This document shows positions 51,101-59,603 of a stretch of 64,000 nt of DNA, in pieces. Location: the NCBI GenBank assembly GCA_020638555.1, contig JACKII010000001.1:310001-374000 (forward strand), given 5' to 3'. Both the position numbers and the translations under genes were made by a program. The stretch comes from Alphaproteobacteria bacterium (GTDB taxonomy: Bacteria; Pseudomonadota; Alphaproteobacteria; Bin95). The notes beneath the pieces are model-generated. The model did not search any database and was not told where the DNA came from. It saw only the letters and a list, made by a program, of their open reading frames with translations. How positions within the stretch are numbered: position 1 is the stretch's first letter; each line of letters opens with the position of its first letter.

Positions 51101-52939
51101 GTGCCCATTCAAACTCTGATCGGCCTCATCAATCCCACCGTCAAAAAACTGGCGATGGCGGGGGCTGTCGCGGCACTGGGGTGCGTCGGAGCCCGGGCCG
51201 AGCCCGATCGCTGGGTCAGTGCGGATGCGAGCCTGGCGGTGCCCCAGCCTGCACCGCGCGCGATGCGGGCCGTCTCGCAACTGCCGCAGCCGCTCGACGC
51301 AGAGGATGTCGGCCGCTATCGCCGCATCTTTGCGTTGCAGGCGCAGGGCGACTGGGATGATGCCAACCAGGAAATCCGCGGGCTGCATTCCAAGATCCTG
51401 ATGGGGCATGTGCTGTTCCAGCGCTACATGCACCCGACCGCCTACCGCGCGAACTATCCCGAACTGGCGCAGTGGCTGCGGCAATACCGGGGCCTTCCCG
51501 GCGCCTACCGTGTCTACAGCCTGGCCTCGAAGCGGCAGCCCGAGGGGGCCGCAAAACTGACCCTGCCGGTCTATGGCCGCGAACACCTGCGCCATCTGCT
51601 GGGCGAGGCCAAGACGGCCCCCACACTGAGCAACAAGGCCACATACCGCGCGCGGGCGCAGGAGATCCGGTCGCGGATTGCGCGCGGTCATCTGAGCATA
51701 GCCACCCGGATGATCGACCAGGCGGGGCTGCCGCCGGCGGCGTCCGACCGGCTGCGGGCCCAGGTGGCGCTCGGCTGGCTGGCGCTAGGGGAGGCGGCCA
51801 AGGCGCAAACGCTGGCGGGGCAGGCGGCGGAGCGGTCGCGCAAGCACACCTCGGTGCCGGATTGGGTCGCCGGCCTTGCCGCCTTTGCCAAGGCGGATTA
51901 CCCGGCGGCGGTCCGGTATTTCGGCCTGCATGCGGACTCGGCGATGGCCGGGGAGTGGAACAAGGCGGCCGGGGCCTTCTGGGCGGCGCGGTCGGAGGCG
52001 AAGCTGAATCACCGCCCGGCCGTGCGCAAATGGCTGGAAACGGCCGCGCGCTATCCGCTCACCTTCTATGGGCAATTGGCGCTGGAGGCGTTGCGCCGGC
52101 CCTTGCTGCCGAAGGCCGCCCAACGGCCGGCCACCGCCGGCGATGTCGCCCGGCTCCAGGCCCTGCCGAGCGGCAAGCGCTTGTTCGCGCTGATCCAGGT
52201 GGGGCAGGTGCGGCGGGCCGACGAGGAATTGTTGCAGGTGCTGAGCAAGGCGGACCGGCCGCTGGCGCGGTCGATCATGGCGATCGGCGCAATGGCCAAG
52301 CTGCCGCAGGCGGCGATGCGCGGCGGGTTTTACCTGGCCAATCTGAAGGAACATCCGCCGGCGGCCGTGCTGTATCCGACGCCCGACTGGCAGCCGCAGG
52401 GCGGCTTTGCGGTCGATCAGGCCTTGCTCTGGGCCTTTGTGCGGCAGGAGTCGGTGTTCAACCCGTTCGCCACCAGCAGCGCCGGCGCCCGCGGCCTGAT
52501 GCAGTTGATGCCGGCCACCGCCAATTACGTGGCGGGCGAAGACCGGTTTGAGGGCGCCCACCGCGATGCGCTCTACAACCCGTCGCTCAACCTGGCTCTG
52601 GGCCAGCGCTATCTGCGCTACCTGATGGACAAGAGCCAGATTTCCAACGACCTGTTCCGCCTGGCGGTCGCCTACAATGCCGGCATCGGCAATCTGGACA
52701 CCTGGCGGCGCGAAGGCGTGTTGGCCCGCGACCCGCTGATGTTCATCGAGACCCTGCCGCTGCTCGAAACCCGCTTGTTCGTGGAGCGGGTGGTGGCCAA
52801 TTATTGGATCTACCGCGCCGTGATGGGCCAGCCGCGGCCGTCGGTGCATGCGGTGCTGAAAGGCCAATGGCCCCGCTATCGGAGCCAGGAATCGGCCGAC
52901 GTGGAAATAGCGGAGGACGTGCGCAATGGCCATCGATGA
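51101..52939 (+). CDS. Soluble-type (Slt70-like) lytic murein transglycosylase
   Basis: A periplasmic family-1 lytic transglycosylase of 612 residues. A signal peptide ends near GARAEP (about residue 30), and an alpha-superhelical domain occupies about 60-420. The catalytic domain has Glu450 in FVRQESVFNPFATSSAGARG, followed by LMQLMPATANYVAG and AVAYNAGIGNLDTW. The start is GTG 51101 without a strong ribosome site, and an ATG close to the signal peptide core (about 51152) is possible. It overlaps moaB by 14 bases. Confidence 0.94.
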   Translation: MPIQTLIGLINPTVKKLAMAGAVAALGCVGARAEPDRWVSADASLAVPQPAPRAMRAVSQLPQPLDAEDVGRYRRIFALQAQGDWDDANQEIRGLHSKILMGHVLFQRYMHPTAYRANYPELAQWLRQYRGLPGAYRVYSLASKRQPEGAAKLTLPVYGREHLRHLLGEAKTAPTLSNKATYRARAQEIRSRIARGHLSIATRMIDQAGLPPAASDRLRAQVALGWLALGEAAKAQTLAGQAAERSRKHTSVPDWVAGLAAFAKADYPAAVRYFGLHADSAMAGEWNKAAGAFWAARSEAKLNHRPAVRKWLETAARYPLTFYGQLALEALRRPLLPKAAQRPATAGDVARLQALPSGKRLFALIQVGQVRRADEELLQVLSKADRPLARSIMAIGAMAKLPQAAMRGGFYLANLKEHPPAAVLYPTPDWQPQGGFAVDQALLWAFVRQESVFNPFATSSAGARGLMQLMPATANYVAGEDRFEGAHRDALYNPSLNLALGQRYLRYLMDKSQISNDLFRLAVAYNAGIGNLDTWRREGVLARDPLMFIETLPLLETRLFVERVVANYWIYRAVMGQPRPSVHAVLKGQWPRYRSQESADVEIAEDVRNGHR

Positions 52940-53471
52940 AACCCGACCGTTCGTGCCCGTGAACATCGCGGTGCTGACCGTCTCGGATACGCGCACCCTG
53001 GCGGACGACCGCTCCGGCGACACGCTGGTCGGGCGGATCGAGGCGGCGGGGCATCGGCTTGCGGCGCGGGCCATCGTCACCGACGACGTGGAGAAAATCG
53101 CGGGGCAGTTGCGGGCCTGGATCGCCGACCCGCAGGTCGATTGCGTGATCTCCACCGGCGGCACCGGGGTCACCGGCCGGGACGTGACGCCGGAAGCCTT
53201 CGCCAGTATCTATGAGAAGGAAATCGCCGGTTTCGGCGAGGTGTTCCGCTGGATCAGCTATCAGAAGATCGGCACGTCCACCATGCAGTCGCGGGCGACC
53301 GCGGGCGTTGCCGGCGGCACGTATCTGTTCGCGCTGCCGGGCTCGACCGGCGCGGTGAAGGATGGCTGGGACGACATCCTGGCCTATCAGCTCGACAACC
53401 GCTTCCGTCCCTGCAATTTCGTCGAGATCATGCCGCGCCTGCTGGAGCACGTGCCCCAGCGCGGCCAGTAA
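52926..53471 (+). CDS. moaB: Molybdenum cofactor biosynthesis protein B
   Basis: A MoaB/MogA-fold protein that adenylates molybdopterin or acts in that step of molybdenum cofactor synthesis. The 181 residues show NIAVLTVSDTRTLADDRSGD, ISTGGTGVTGRDVTPEA and the conserved FALPGSTGAVKDGWDDIL. It overlaps the preceding transglycosylase by 14 bases, a linkage without known biochemical reason. It converges on the sulfhydrylase gene with 24 bases between. Confidence 0.95.
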   Translation: MAIDETRPFVPVNIAVLTVSDTRTLADDRSGDTLVGRIEAAGHRLAARAIVTDDVEKIAGQLRAWIADPQVDCVISTGGTGVTGRDVTPEAFASIYEKEIAGFGEVFRWISYQKIGTSTMQSRATAGVAGGTYLFALPGSTGAVKDGWDDILAYQLDNRFRPCNFVEIMPRLLEHVPQRGQ

Positions 53472-53495
53472 AGCCGCCGGGCCACGGCTTGTCCG

Positions 53496-54791
53496 TCACA
53501 TGGCGGCGGCCAGGGCCTGATCCAGGTCGGCGATGATGTCGGCGGGGTCCTCGATGCCGATGGAGAGACGCACCACGTCCGGGCCGGCGCCCGAGGCGAT
53601 CTGGGCTTTCTCGTCCAACTGGCGGTGGGTGGTGCTGGCCGGGTGGATGATGAGCGAGCGGGTGTCGCCGATATTGGCGACATGGCTGAACATCTCCACC
53701 GCATCGACCATTTTCAGGCCGGCCTCGTAACCGCCCTTCAGGCCGACGGCAAAGACCGAGCCGGCGCCCTTGGGCATGTATTTCCGGTGCAGGTCGTAAT
53801 ATTTCGAGCTTTTCAGGCCCGGATAGGACACCCAGTTCACCGCCGGATGCGCCTCCAGATACTCGGCGACGGCGAGCGCGTTTTCGCAATGCTTGGCGAC
53901 GCGCAGGCCCAGCGTCTCGCAGCCGGTGATGGTGAGATAGGCGTTCAGCGGCGCCATGGTCGCGCCCAGGTCGCGCAGGCCGATGGCGTGGCCGTGCACG
54001 GTCAGCGCCAGATCGCCGAAGGTCTCGTAGAAGGTGAGGCCGTGATAGGCGGGCTCCGGCTTGGTCAGCGACGGGAATTTGTCGTTCTGGCCCCAGTCGA
54101 ACTTGCCGGAATCCACCACGACGCCGCCCATGGCATTGCCGTGGCCGGACAGGAATTTCGTGGTCGAATGGGTGATGATGTCGGCGCCCCATTCGAACGG
54201 CCGGCAGAGATAGGGCGTGGCCGACGTGTTGTCGACGATCAGCGGGATGCCGGCTTCGTGGGCGATGTCGGCAAAGGCGGCGATGTCGGCGATGACGCCG
54301 GTGGGGTTGGCCAGGCTCTCGATGAAGATCGCCTTGGTCTCCGGGCGGATGTGTTTGCGGAATTCGGCGGGGTCGTCCGGGTCGAGCACGGTGGCGTCCC
54401 AGCCGAATTTCTTGAACGTGTTGGTGAACTGGGTGAGCGAGCCGCCATAAAGCTTGTTCGACGCCAGCATGTGGGCGCCCGGCTCCATCAACACGAACGA
54501 GATCAGCATCTGCGCCGCGTGGCCGGAGGCGGTGGCGATGGCGCCGCGGCCATCCTCCAGCGCCGCGATGCGCTCCTCCAGCACCGAGGTGGTGGGGTTG
54601 GTCAGGCGGCCATAGATATAGCCATAGGTTTGCAGGTTGAAGAGAGAGGCAGCGTGGTCGGCATCGTCGAACACGAAGGCCGTGGTCTGGTAGATCGGTG
54701 TCGAGCGTGCGCCGGTGGCCGGGTCGGGCGAGGCGCCGGCATGGACGGCCAGGGTATCGAAACCGGGGCCTCGGTTCGGACGGTCGGTCAT
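53496..54791 (-). CDS. metY: O-acetylhomoserine sulfhydrylase/aminocarboxypropyltransferase
   Basis: A PLP enzyme making homocysteine or methionine precursors from O-acetylhomoserine and sulfide or a thiol. The ATG at 54791, with a GAGGAA site, gives 431 residues; the upstream open frame is not homologous. The PLP lysine is Lys212 in THSTTKFLSGHG, and the N-terminal LAVHAGASPDPATGARSTPI and LYGGSLTQF loops are family-typical. No SAM riboswitch was recognised in the 127-base space upstream. It diverges from the DUF4387 gene. Confidence 0.95.
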   Translation of the reverse strand: MTDRPNRGPGFDTLAVHAGASPDPATGARSTPIYQTTAFVFDDADHAASLFNLQTYGYIYGRLTNPTTSVLEERIAALEDGRGAIATASGHAAQMLISFVLMEPGAHMLASNKLYGGSLTQFTNTFKKFGWDATVLDPDDPAEFRKHIRPETKAIFIESLANPTGVIADIAAFADIAHEAGIPLIVDNTSATPYLCRPFEWGADIITHSTTKFLSGHGNAMGGVVVDSGKFDWGQNDKFPSLTKPEPAYHGLTFYETFGDLALTVHGHAIGLRDLGATMAPLNAYLTITGCETLGLRVAKHCENALAVAEYLEAHPAVNWVSYPGLKSSKYYDLHRKYMPKGAGSVFAVGLKGGYEAGLKMVDAVEMFSHVANIGDTRSLIIHPASTTHRQLDEKAQIASGAGPDVVRLSIGIEDPADIIADLDQALAAAM

Positions 54792-54918
54792 GGCGGGCGT
54801 TCCTCGAGGGGCAGACGGGCGGATCGGGCGTTTCGGCCAGCTTAGCCTCTGGCCAGGGCCGCCGCCAGGGCGCAGACTGGTGGAAATCTTGCCGATGCCG
54901 CGGGAGGACCGCCGACCC

Positions 54919-55221
54919 ATGCGCCTGATCGAGCTTGCCCGTGTGGTGCGTTCCAAGAACGCCGGGCCACTGCACCTGACCTTCGATCTGATGTTTGCCG
55001 ACCGCGCCAGCTATGAGCGCTGCGTGCAGTCGCCGGAACTGAACGCGGCCCGCATCGCGCCGCTTTATGGCGTGTCGGCCGACAGCGTGCGCATCCAGCC
55101 CTATCCGGTGGCGTTGGCGGTGAAGATCACCCTGCCGCGCCGCATGCCCGCCGGCAGCCCCGGCGACCGCGACGTCTATGGCGCACAGCAGCATGTCCCG
55201 CTGCTGGAGTTGGAGCTATGA
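54919..55221 (+). CDS. DUF4387 family protein
   Basis: A 100-residue protein of the DUF4387 family, beginning LIELARVVRSKNAGPLHLTFDLMF and containing the IAPLYGVSADSVRIQPYP block. Such proteins nearly always sit beside an AtuA/DUF1446 gene, as here, and are thought to act with it; no activity is established. The ATG has a GGGAGGA site. The stop overlaps the AtuA start (ATGA). Confidence 0.88.
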   Translation: MRLIELARVVRSKNAGPLHLTFDLMFADRASYERCVQSPELNAARIAPLYGVSADSVRIQPYPVALAVKITLPRRMPAGSPGDRDVYGAQQHVPLLELEL

Positions 55222-56633
55222 GCGCCGTCCGCCGCCTGCGCGAGCGCTTTGCCGCCGATCCGAGCCGGCCGCTGAAGCTGGTCGGTGCCACGGGCCAACT
55301 CGGCTATGGCATTCCCGCCGCCGCCCTGGCCGAGGCGCTCAGGCGCGAGCCGGACATGATCGGCGCGGACATGGGCTCCACCGATATCGGCCCGACCTTT
55401 CTCGGCAGCGGCCAGATGGCGACGGCGCCGGAGCAGACCAGGCGCGATCTGGCGGCGTTGATCAAGGGCGCCCGCGCGCTCGACATTCCGCTGATCATCG
55501 GCTCGGCCGGCAGTGCCGGCGCCGGTCCGCACCTGGACGCGACGCTCGCCATGGTGCGCGAGATCGCGGCGGAGGAAGGGCTCAGCTTCCGCCTCGCCGT
55601 GATCCGCTCGGACATGCCGCGCGCGGAGGTCAAGGCGGCGGTGCGGGCCGGGCGGGTACAGAGCCTGGGCCTGCTGGCAGACCTGACCGAGGCGGAGGTG
55701 GACGCTGCGGCCGCTCTGGTCGGTCAGGCCGGCACCGAGGCGTTCGTGCGGGCGCTGGAGCAGGACCCCGACGTGATCGTCGCCGGGCGCGCCTGCGATA
55801 CCGGCATCTATGCCTGCATTCCGCAGATGCTGGGCTTCCCGTTCGGGCCAGTGATGCATATGGCCAAGATCATCGAATGCGCCTCGCTCTGCTGCGATCC
55901 CGGCGGGCGCGACCCGATCCTGGCGACCCTGGATGCGGAGGGCTTCGTGCTGGAGAGCATGAACCCGGAGCGGCGGGCCACGCCCATGTCGGTGGCGGCG
56001 CACAGCCTGTACGAACAGGCGGACCCGAACGAGATCATCGAGCCGGAAGGCCGGGCGAACGTCGCCGGCGCGCAATACGAGGCCCTGGACGAGCGGCGCA
56101 CCCGCGTCTCCGGCGCCACCTGGGAGCCGGCGGCGCGGATGACGGTGAAGCTGGAAGGCGCCACCCGCGTCGGCGAGCGGGCGGTGCTGCTGGCCGGCTC
56201 CGCCGATCCGCGCTTCATCGCCGGCGCGCGCGACCTGACCGAGCAGGTCAAGGGCGTGGTGCAGGGCCTGGTCTGTGCGCCGGGAGAAGAGCCGGACTAT
56301 GCCCTGACCTTCCGCCTCTATGGCCTGGACGCGGTCTATGACTGGCCGCAGCCGCCGGCGGTGCCGCCGCGGGAGATTTTCGTCATGGCCGAGGTCATCG
56401 CCGAGACCATGGCGCGGGCGCTGACCGTGGCGAAGTCGACCAAGCAATACCTGCTGCACCTGGGCTTTCCCGGGCGGCTCTCGACCAGCGGCAATCTGGC
56501 GTTTCCGTTCACGCCGCCGGAACTGGCGGCCGGCACGGCCTACCGGTTCAGCGCCTATCACGTCATGGCGGTCGACGATCTGGCGCCGCTGTTCCCGGTG
56601 ACGCTGGAGACGATCGGACGCCAGCACCCTTGA
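55218..56633 (+). CDS. AtuA-like (DUF1446) acyclic terpene utilisation family protein
   Basis: A 471-residue protein of the AtuA/DUF1446 family. Family landmarks are GATGQLGYGIP, GADMGSTDIGPTFLGSG, IIGSAGSAGAGPHLD, VAGRACDTGIYAC and ESMNPERRATPMSVAAHSLYEQ. In Pseudomonas AtuA is needed for citronellol/geraniol breakdown with unknown chemistry. Here it is fused by overlap to DUF4387 and followed by a two-subunit acyl-CoA dehydrogenase, suggesting a module acting on an unknown CoA ester, although no geranyl-CoA carboxylase is nearby. Confidence 0.88.
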   Translation: MSAVRRLRERFAADPSRPLKLVGATGQLGYGIPAAALAEALRREPDMIGADMGSTDIGPTFLGSGQMATAPEQTRRDLAALIKGARALDIPLIIGSAGSAGAGPHLDATLAMVREIAAEEGLSFRLAVIRSDMPRAEVKAAVRAGRVQSLGLLADLTEAEVDAAAALVGQAGTEAFVRALEQDPDVIVAGRACDTGIYACIPQMLGFPFGPVMHMAKIIECASLCCDPGGRDPILATLDAEGFVLESMNPERRATPMSVAAHSLYEQADPNEIIEPEGRANVAGAQYEALDERRTRVSGATWEPAARMTVKLEGATRVGERAVLLAGSADPRFIAGARDLTEQVKGVVQGLVCAPGEEPDYALTFRLYGLDAVYDWPQPPAVPPREIFVMAEVIAETMARALTVAKSTKQYLLHLGFPGRLSTSGNLAFPFTPPELAAGTAYRFSAYHVMAVDDLAPLFPVTLETIGRQHP

Positions 56634-56691
56634 CCGGGCGGGGCCGTCGGGCTTGCAATGGGCGCCAACGAACACAGAGGACACGGCCCCA

Positions 56692-57918
56692 ATGGATCTC
56701 TCCCTCGACCAGCGCTATGTGGATTTCCGCACCGAGGTGCGCGGCTTCATCGCCGAGCACCGCAGGCACGCCCCGCCCGCCGTTACGGTCCGCGATCGGG
56801 TGGCGCCGACGCCGCAACAGTTCGACTGGCAAAAGCGCCTGATCGCCGCCGGCTATGCCGCGCGCACGGTGCCGGCGGACTACGGCGGCTTCGGTGCGCC
56901 GGACGACATTCTGGAAACCATGATCATCAACGAGGAATTCTCCGCCGCCGGCGTGCAGGCGGGGTTGCAGGGCATCGGCATCATGATGCTGGTGCCGACC
57001 CTGCTGGAGGTCGGCACGGCGGAGCAGAAGGCGCGCTATGTGCCGAAGGCGATCACCGGCGAAGAATGGTGGTGCCAGGGCTATTCCGAGCCGGGCTCCG
57101 GCTCCGACCTCGCCAGCCTGCGCACCAGTGCCCGGCTGGAGGGCGAGGAATGGGTGATCAACGGCCAGAAAATCTGGACCTCCGGCGCCCACTACGCGCA
57201 GATGATGTTCTGCCTGGTCCGCACCGAGCCCGACGCGCCGAAGCACCGCGGCATCTCCTACCTGCTGATCCCGATGGAGACGCCCGGCGTCACGGTCTCA
57301 CCGCTGAAGACCATGACGGGGCGGAGCGAGTTCAACCAGGTCTTCTTCGACGAGGTCCGCATTCCGGCAACCAACATCGTCGCCGGTCGCGGCGAGGGCT
57401 GGAAGGTGGCGAACGTGACGCTGAAGCACGAGCGTGGCGGCCTCGGCGATCCGGCGAAGTCGATCTCCCGCTTCGACGGCCTGGTGAAGCTGATGCGGCG
57501 CGAAAGCGTCGACGGCCGCCGCGCCATCGACGACCCGTTGCTGGCCGACCGGCTGATGCAGTTGGAGGCCAAGGTCCTGGCGCTGAAATTCAACAATATG
57601 CGGGTGCTGACCGCCGACCTGGACGGGGCCGACCCCGGTCTCGCGCGACTGGTGACCAAGTATTACGGCACGGTGCTGAACCACGAGCTGGACGCGCTGG
57701 CCATCGACGCCATGGGCGAGCTGGGCGTGCTCTACGAGGACGGCGACTATCTGCGCGACGAGGGCGCCTGGCAGGCCTGGTACATGCACGATCTGGGCCT
57801 GATCATCGGCGGCGGCTCGACCAACATCCAGCGCAATATCATCGCCGAGCGCGGCCTGGACCTGCCGCGGGAGCCGAAGGCGGTGATCCCGCCCCAGGGT
57901 ATGGGAGGGCGCCACTGA
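56692..57918 (+). CDS. Acyl-CoA dehydrogenase, catalytic subunit of a heteromeric pair
   Basis: A 408-residue acyl-CoA dehydrogenase. The FAD loop is WCQGYSEPGSGSDLASL, and the middle domain includes WVINGQKIWTSGAHYAQMMF. The C-terminal EGT motif is replaced by GGGSTNIQRN, so the usual base is lacking. Instead Glu247 in TLKHERGGLG lies where isovaleryl-CoA and some two-subunit dehydrogenases carry their base. It overlaps the next dehydrogenase gene by one base (TGATG) and is probably its partner in a two-chain enzyme. Confidence 0.92.
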   Translation: MDLSLDQRYVDFRTEVRGFIAEHRRHAPPAVTVRDRVAPTPQQFDWQKRLIAAGYAARTVPADYGGFGAPDDILETMIINEEFSAAGVQAGLQGIGIMMLVPTLLEVGTAEQKARYVPKAITGEEWWCQGYSEPGSGSDLASLRTSARLEGEEWVINGQKIWTSGAHYAQMMFCLVRTEPDAPKHRGISYLLIPMETPGVTVSPLKTMTGRSEFNQVFFDEVRIPATNIVAGRGEGWKVANVTLKHERGGLGDPAKSISRFDGLVKLMRRESVDGRRAIDDPLLADRLMQLEAKVLALKFNNMRVLTADLDGADPGLARLVTKYYGTVLNHELDALAIDAMGELGVLYEDGDYLRDEGAWQAWYMHDLGLIIGGGSTNIQRNIIAERGLDLPREPKAVIPPQGMGGRH

Positions 57919-58997
57919 TGCGGTTCGGACTGTCGAGCGAACAAGAGACCTTCCGCGACCAGTTGCGTCGCCTGCTGGCGGAGCGCGCGCCGCTGGCGCG
58001 GGTGCGCGAGGTGGCGGCGGAGGGCTCCGGCTATGACCAGCGGCTCTGGAGCGGCCTGACGGAACTGGGCGCCATGGGCGTGCTGGTGCCGGAGGACTAT
58101 GGCGGCCTGGGGCTCGGCGCGTTCGAGGCCGGGCTGGTGCTGGAGGAGTTGGGCCGGTTCGTGGCGCCGGCGCCCTATCTCGGCACGGCTTTCGTGGCGC
58201 CCCTGGTCTTGGCGGAAAGCGGCAGCAATGGGCTGGCGGCGGAATGGTTGCCGCGGATTGCGGCTGGCGAGGCGCGCGTCGGCCTGGCGCTGGCCGAGGC
58301 GGTCGGTGCGCGCGAGGGCGCCGGCGTGCGCAATGCGGGCGGGCGGCTCTCCGGCAAGGCGCTGGCGGTGCTGGACGCCGGGGCGGCGGATGCGTTCTTG
58401 ACTGCTGCCGACGGCGAATTGTGGTGGGTGCGCAGCGACGCCCATGGCCTTTTGCGCACGCCCATGACCAGCATCGACCGCACCCGCGCGCTGGCGGAAC
58501 TGCGCTTCGAGGCGGTGGAGGCGGAGCCGGTCGCTGGCGGTGCGACGCTTACCCGCCGGGCGCTGGACCTGGCGCGGGTGGCGCTGGCGGCGGATACGCT
58601 GGGTGCGGCCGATGCGATGCTGGAACAGGCGACGGCCTATTCGAAGCAGCGGGTGCAGTTCGAGCGGGTGATCGGCTCGTTTCAGGGCGTGAAGCACGCG
58701 CTGGCCGACATGGTCACGGCGCTGGAGCCGGCCCGCGCCCTGGTCTGGTACGCCACGCACGCCCAGACGACGTTGCCGGGGCCGGAGGCGCACCGGCTCG
58801 CCTGCCACGCCAAGGCGCATCTGGCCGAGGTCGGGCGCATGGTGGCCCGCGGCGCGACCGAGGTGCATGGCGGCATGGGCTTTACCGACGATCTGGGCCT
58901 GCATGTCTGGTTCAAGCGCATCGGCCTGGACCGGCAATTGCTGGGCTCGCCCGAGCAGATCCGGGCCGAGGCCGCCGCCGCCCTGGCCGCGGCCTGA
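57918..58997 (+). CDS. Acyl-CoA dehydrogenase-like partner subunit
   Basis: A 359-residue acyl-CoA dehydrogenase-fold protein. It keeps ITxxx-like N-terminal helices and the C-terminal QRVQFERVIGSFQGVKHALADM and EVHGGMGFTDD blocks. The middle domain is degenerate, however, and there is no Glu in either known base position (the C-terminus reads LLGSPEQIR). It therefore probably acts as the FAD- or structure-supplying partner of the preceding subunit. ATG 57918 overlaps the upstream TGA. Confidence 0.9.
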   Translation: MRFGLSSEQETFRDQLRRLLAERAPLARVREVAAEGSGYDQRLWSGLTELGAMGVLVPEDYGGLGLGAFEAGLVLEELGRFVAPAPYLGTAFVAPLVLAESGSNGLAAEWLPRIAAGEARVGLALAEAVGAREGAGVRNAGGRLSGKALAVLDAGAADAFLTAADGELWWVRSDAHGLLRTPMTSIDRTRALAELRFEAVEAEPVAGGATLTRRALDLARVALAADTLGAADAMLEQATAYSKQRVQFERVIGSFQGVKHALADMVTALEPARALVWYATHAQTTLPGPEAHRLACHAKAHLAEVGRMVARGATEVHGGMGFTDDLGLHVWFKRIGLDRQLLGSPEQIRAEAAAALAAA

Positions 58998-59020
58998 TAC
59001 GCATCGACCGATGGTGTGGC

Positions 59021-59165
59021 GTTTCCCGGCCGCCGCAGAGCGGTGGGCCGGGATCGGTCGCGCTCGCGAACACGGGCGGTGACGGTGTTCGAAGGGAGGC
59101 ACCGGCCCCGGCCCGGCGCTCCGCGCCGTCCGGGGAACACGGGCGCTCCGCACCGTCCGGGGAAC
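59021..59165. repeat. Palindromic repeat family, copy C, with duplicated right end
   Basis: The centre is CGAACAC (59067-59073) and GTGTTCG (59085-59091), a perfect 7-bp stem around 11 bases, one base different from copy B. The left end GTTTCCCGGCC is diverged. The right end is present twice in tandem: a 24-base unit GGCGCTCC...GGGGAAC at 59115-59138 and again at 59142-59165 with one mismatch. It lies between the convergent dehydrogenase and FKBP genes. Confidence 0.8.
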
Positions 59166-59171
59166 TGGGCG

Positions 59172-59603
59172 TCAGGCGGCGATCTTCGCCAGCGTCAGTT
59201 CGAAGGTCAGCGCCTTGCCCGCCAGCGGATGGTTGGCGTCGAGCGTGACCTTGTCGTCCTCCATGGCGATGACGGTCAGCTGCATCTGGCCGCCCTGCTG
59301 GTTGGTTGCGGTGAGCGTCATGCCCAGTTGCAGCGGGATTTCCGCGGGGATCTGGGCGCGGTCGACCTCGTGCACCAAGCCGGGATTGGCTTCGCCATAG
59401 GCCTCTTCCGGCGGCAGGGTGACGGTCTTGCTCTCGCCCTCGCTCATGCCCATCAGCGCATTTTCGAAGCCGGGAATGACCTGGCCCTGGCCGAGCGTGA
59501 CCTGAAGCGGCTCGCGGCCGGCGGAGTTGTCGAATTCGGTGCCGTCGTCCAGCGTGCCGCGATAGTGGACGTGAACGGTGTGGCCGGTGGTGGCCTGGGT
59601 CAT
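59172..59603 (-). CDS. FKBP-type peptidyl-prolyl isomerase (SlyD-like)
   Basis: A cytosolic prolyl isomerase/chaperone of 143 residues. The FKBP core with an inserted flap is seen in VHYRGTLDDGTEFDNS, REPLQVTLGQGQVIPGFENAL and HPLAGKALTFELTL, typical of SlyD. The metal-binding His-rich tail of E. coli SlyD is absent. ATG 59603 has a GAAGGGA site. A possible -35, TTGACA, lies on the minus strand at 59771-59776, just past the upstream terminator, suggesting its own promoter, although no clear -10 is seen. Confidence 0.93.
   Translation of the reverse strand: MTQATTGHTVHVHYRGTLDDGTEFDNSAGREPLQVTLGQGQVIPGFENALMGMSEGESKTVTLPPEEAYGEANPGLVHEVDRAQIPAEIPLQLGMTLTATNQQGGQMQLTVIAMEDDKVTLDANHPLAGKALTFELTLAKIAA

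Noticed and set aside
54792..54918. A SAM riboswitch ahead of the sulfhydrylase gene
   Set aside because: This gene type often has a SAM-II or related riboswitch in alphaproteobacteria, so the minus-strand leader was inspected, but the required conserved loops were not found.
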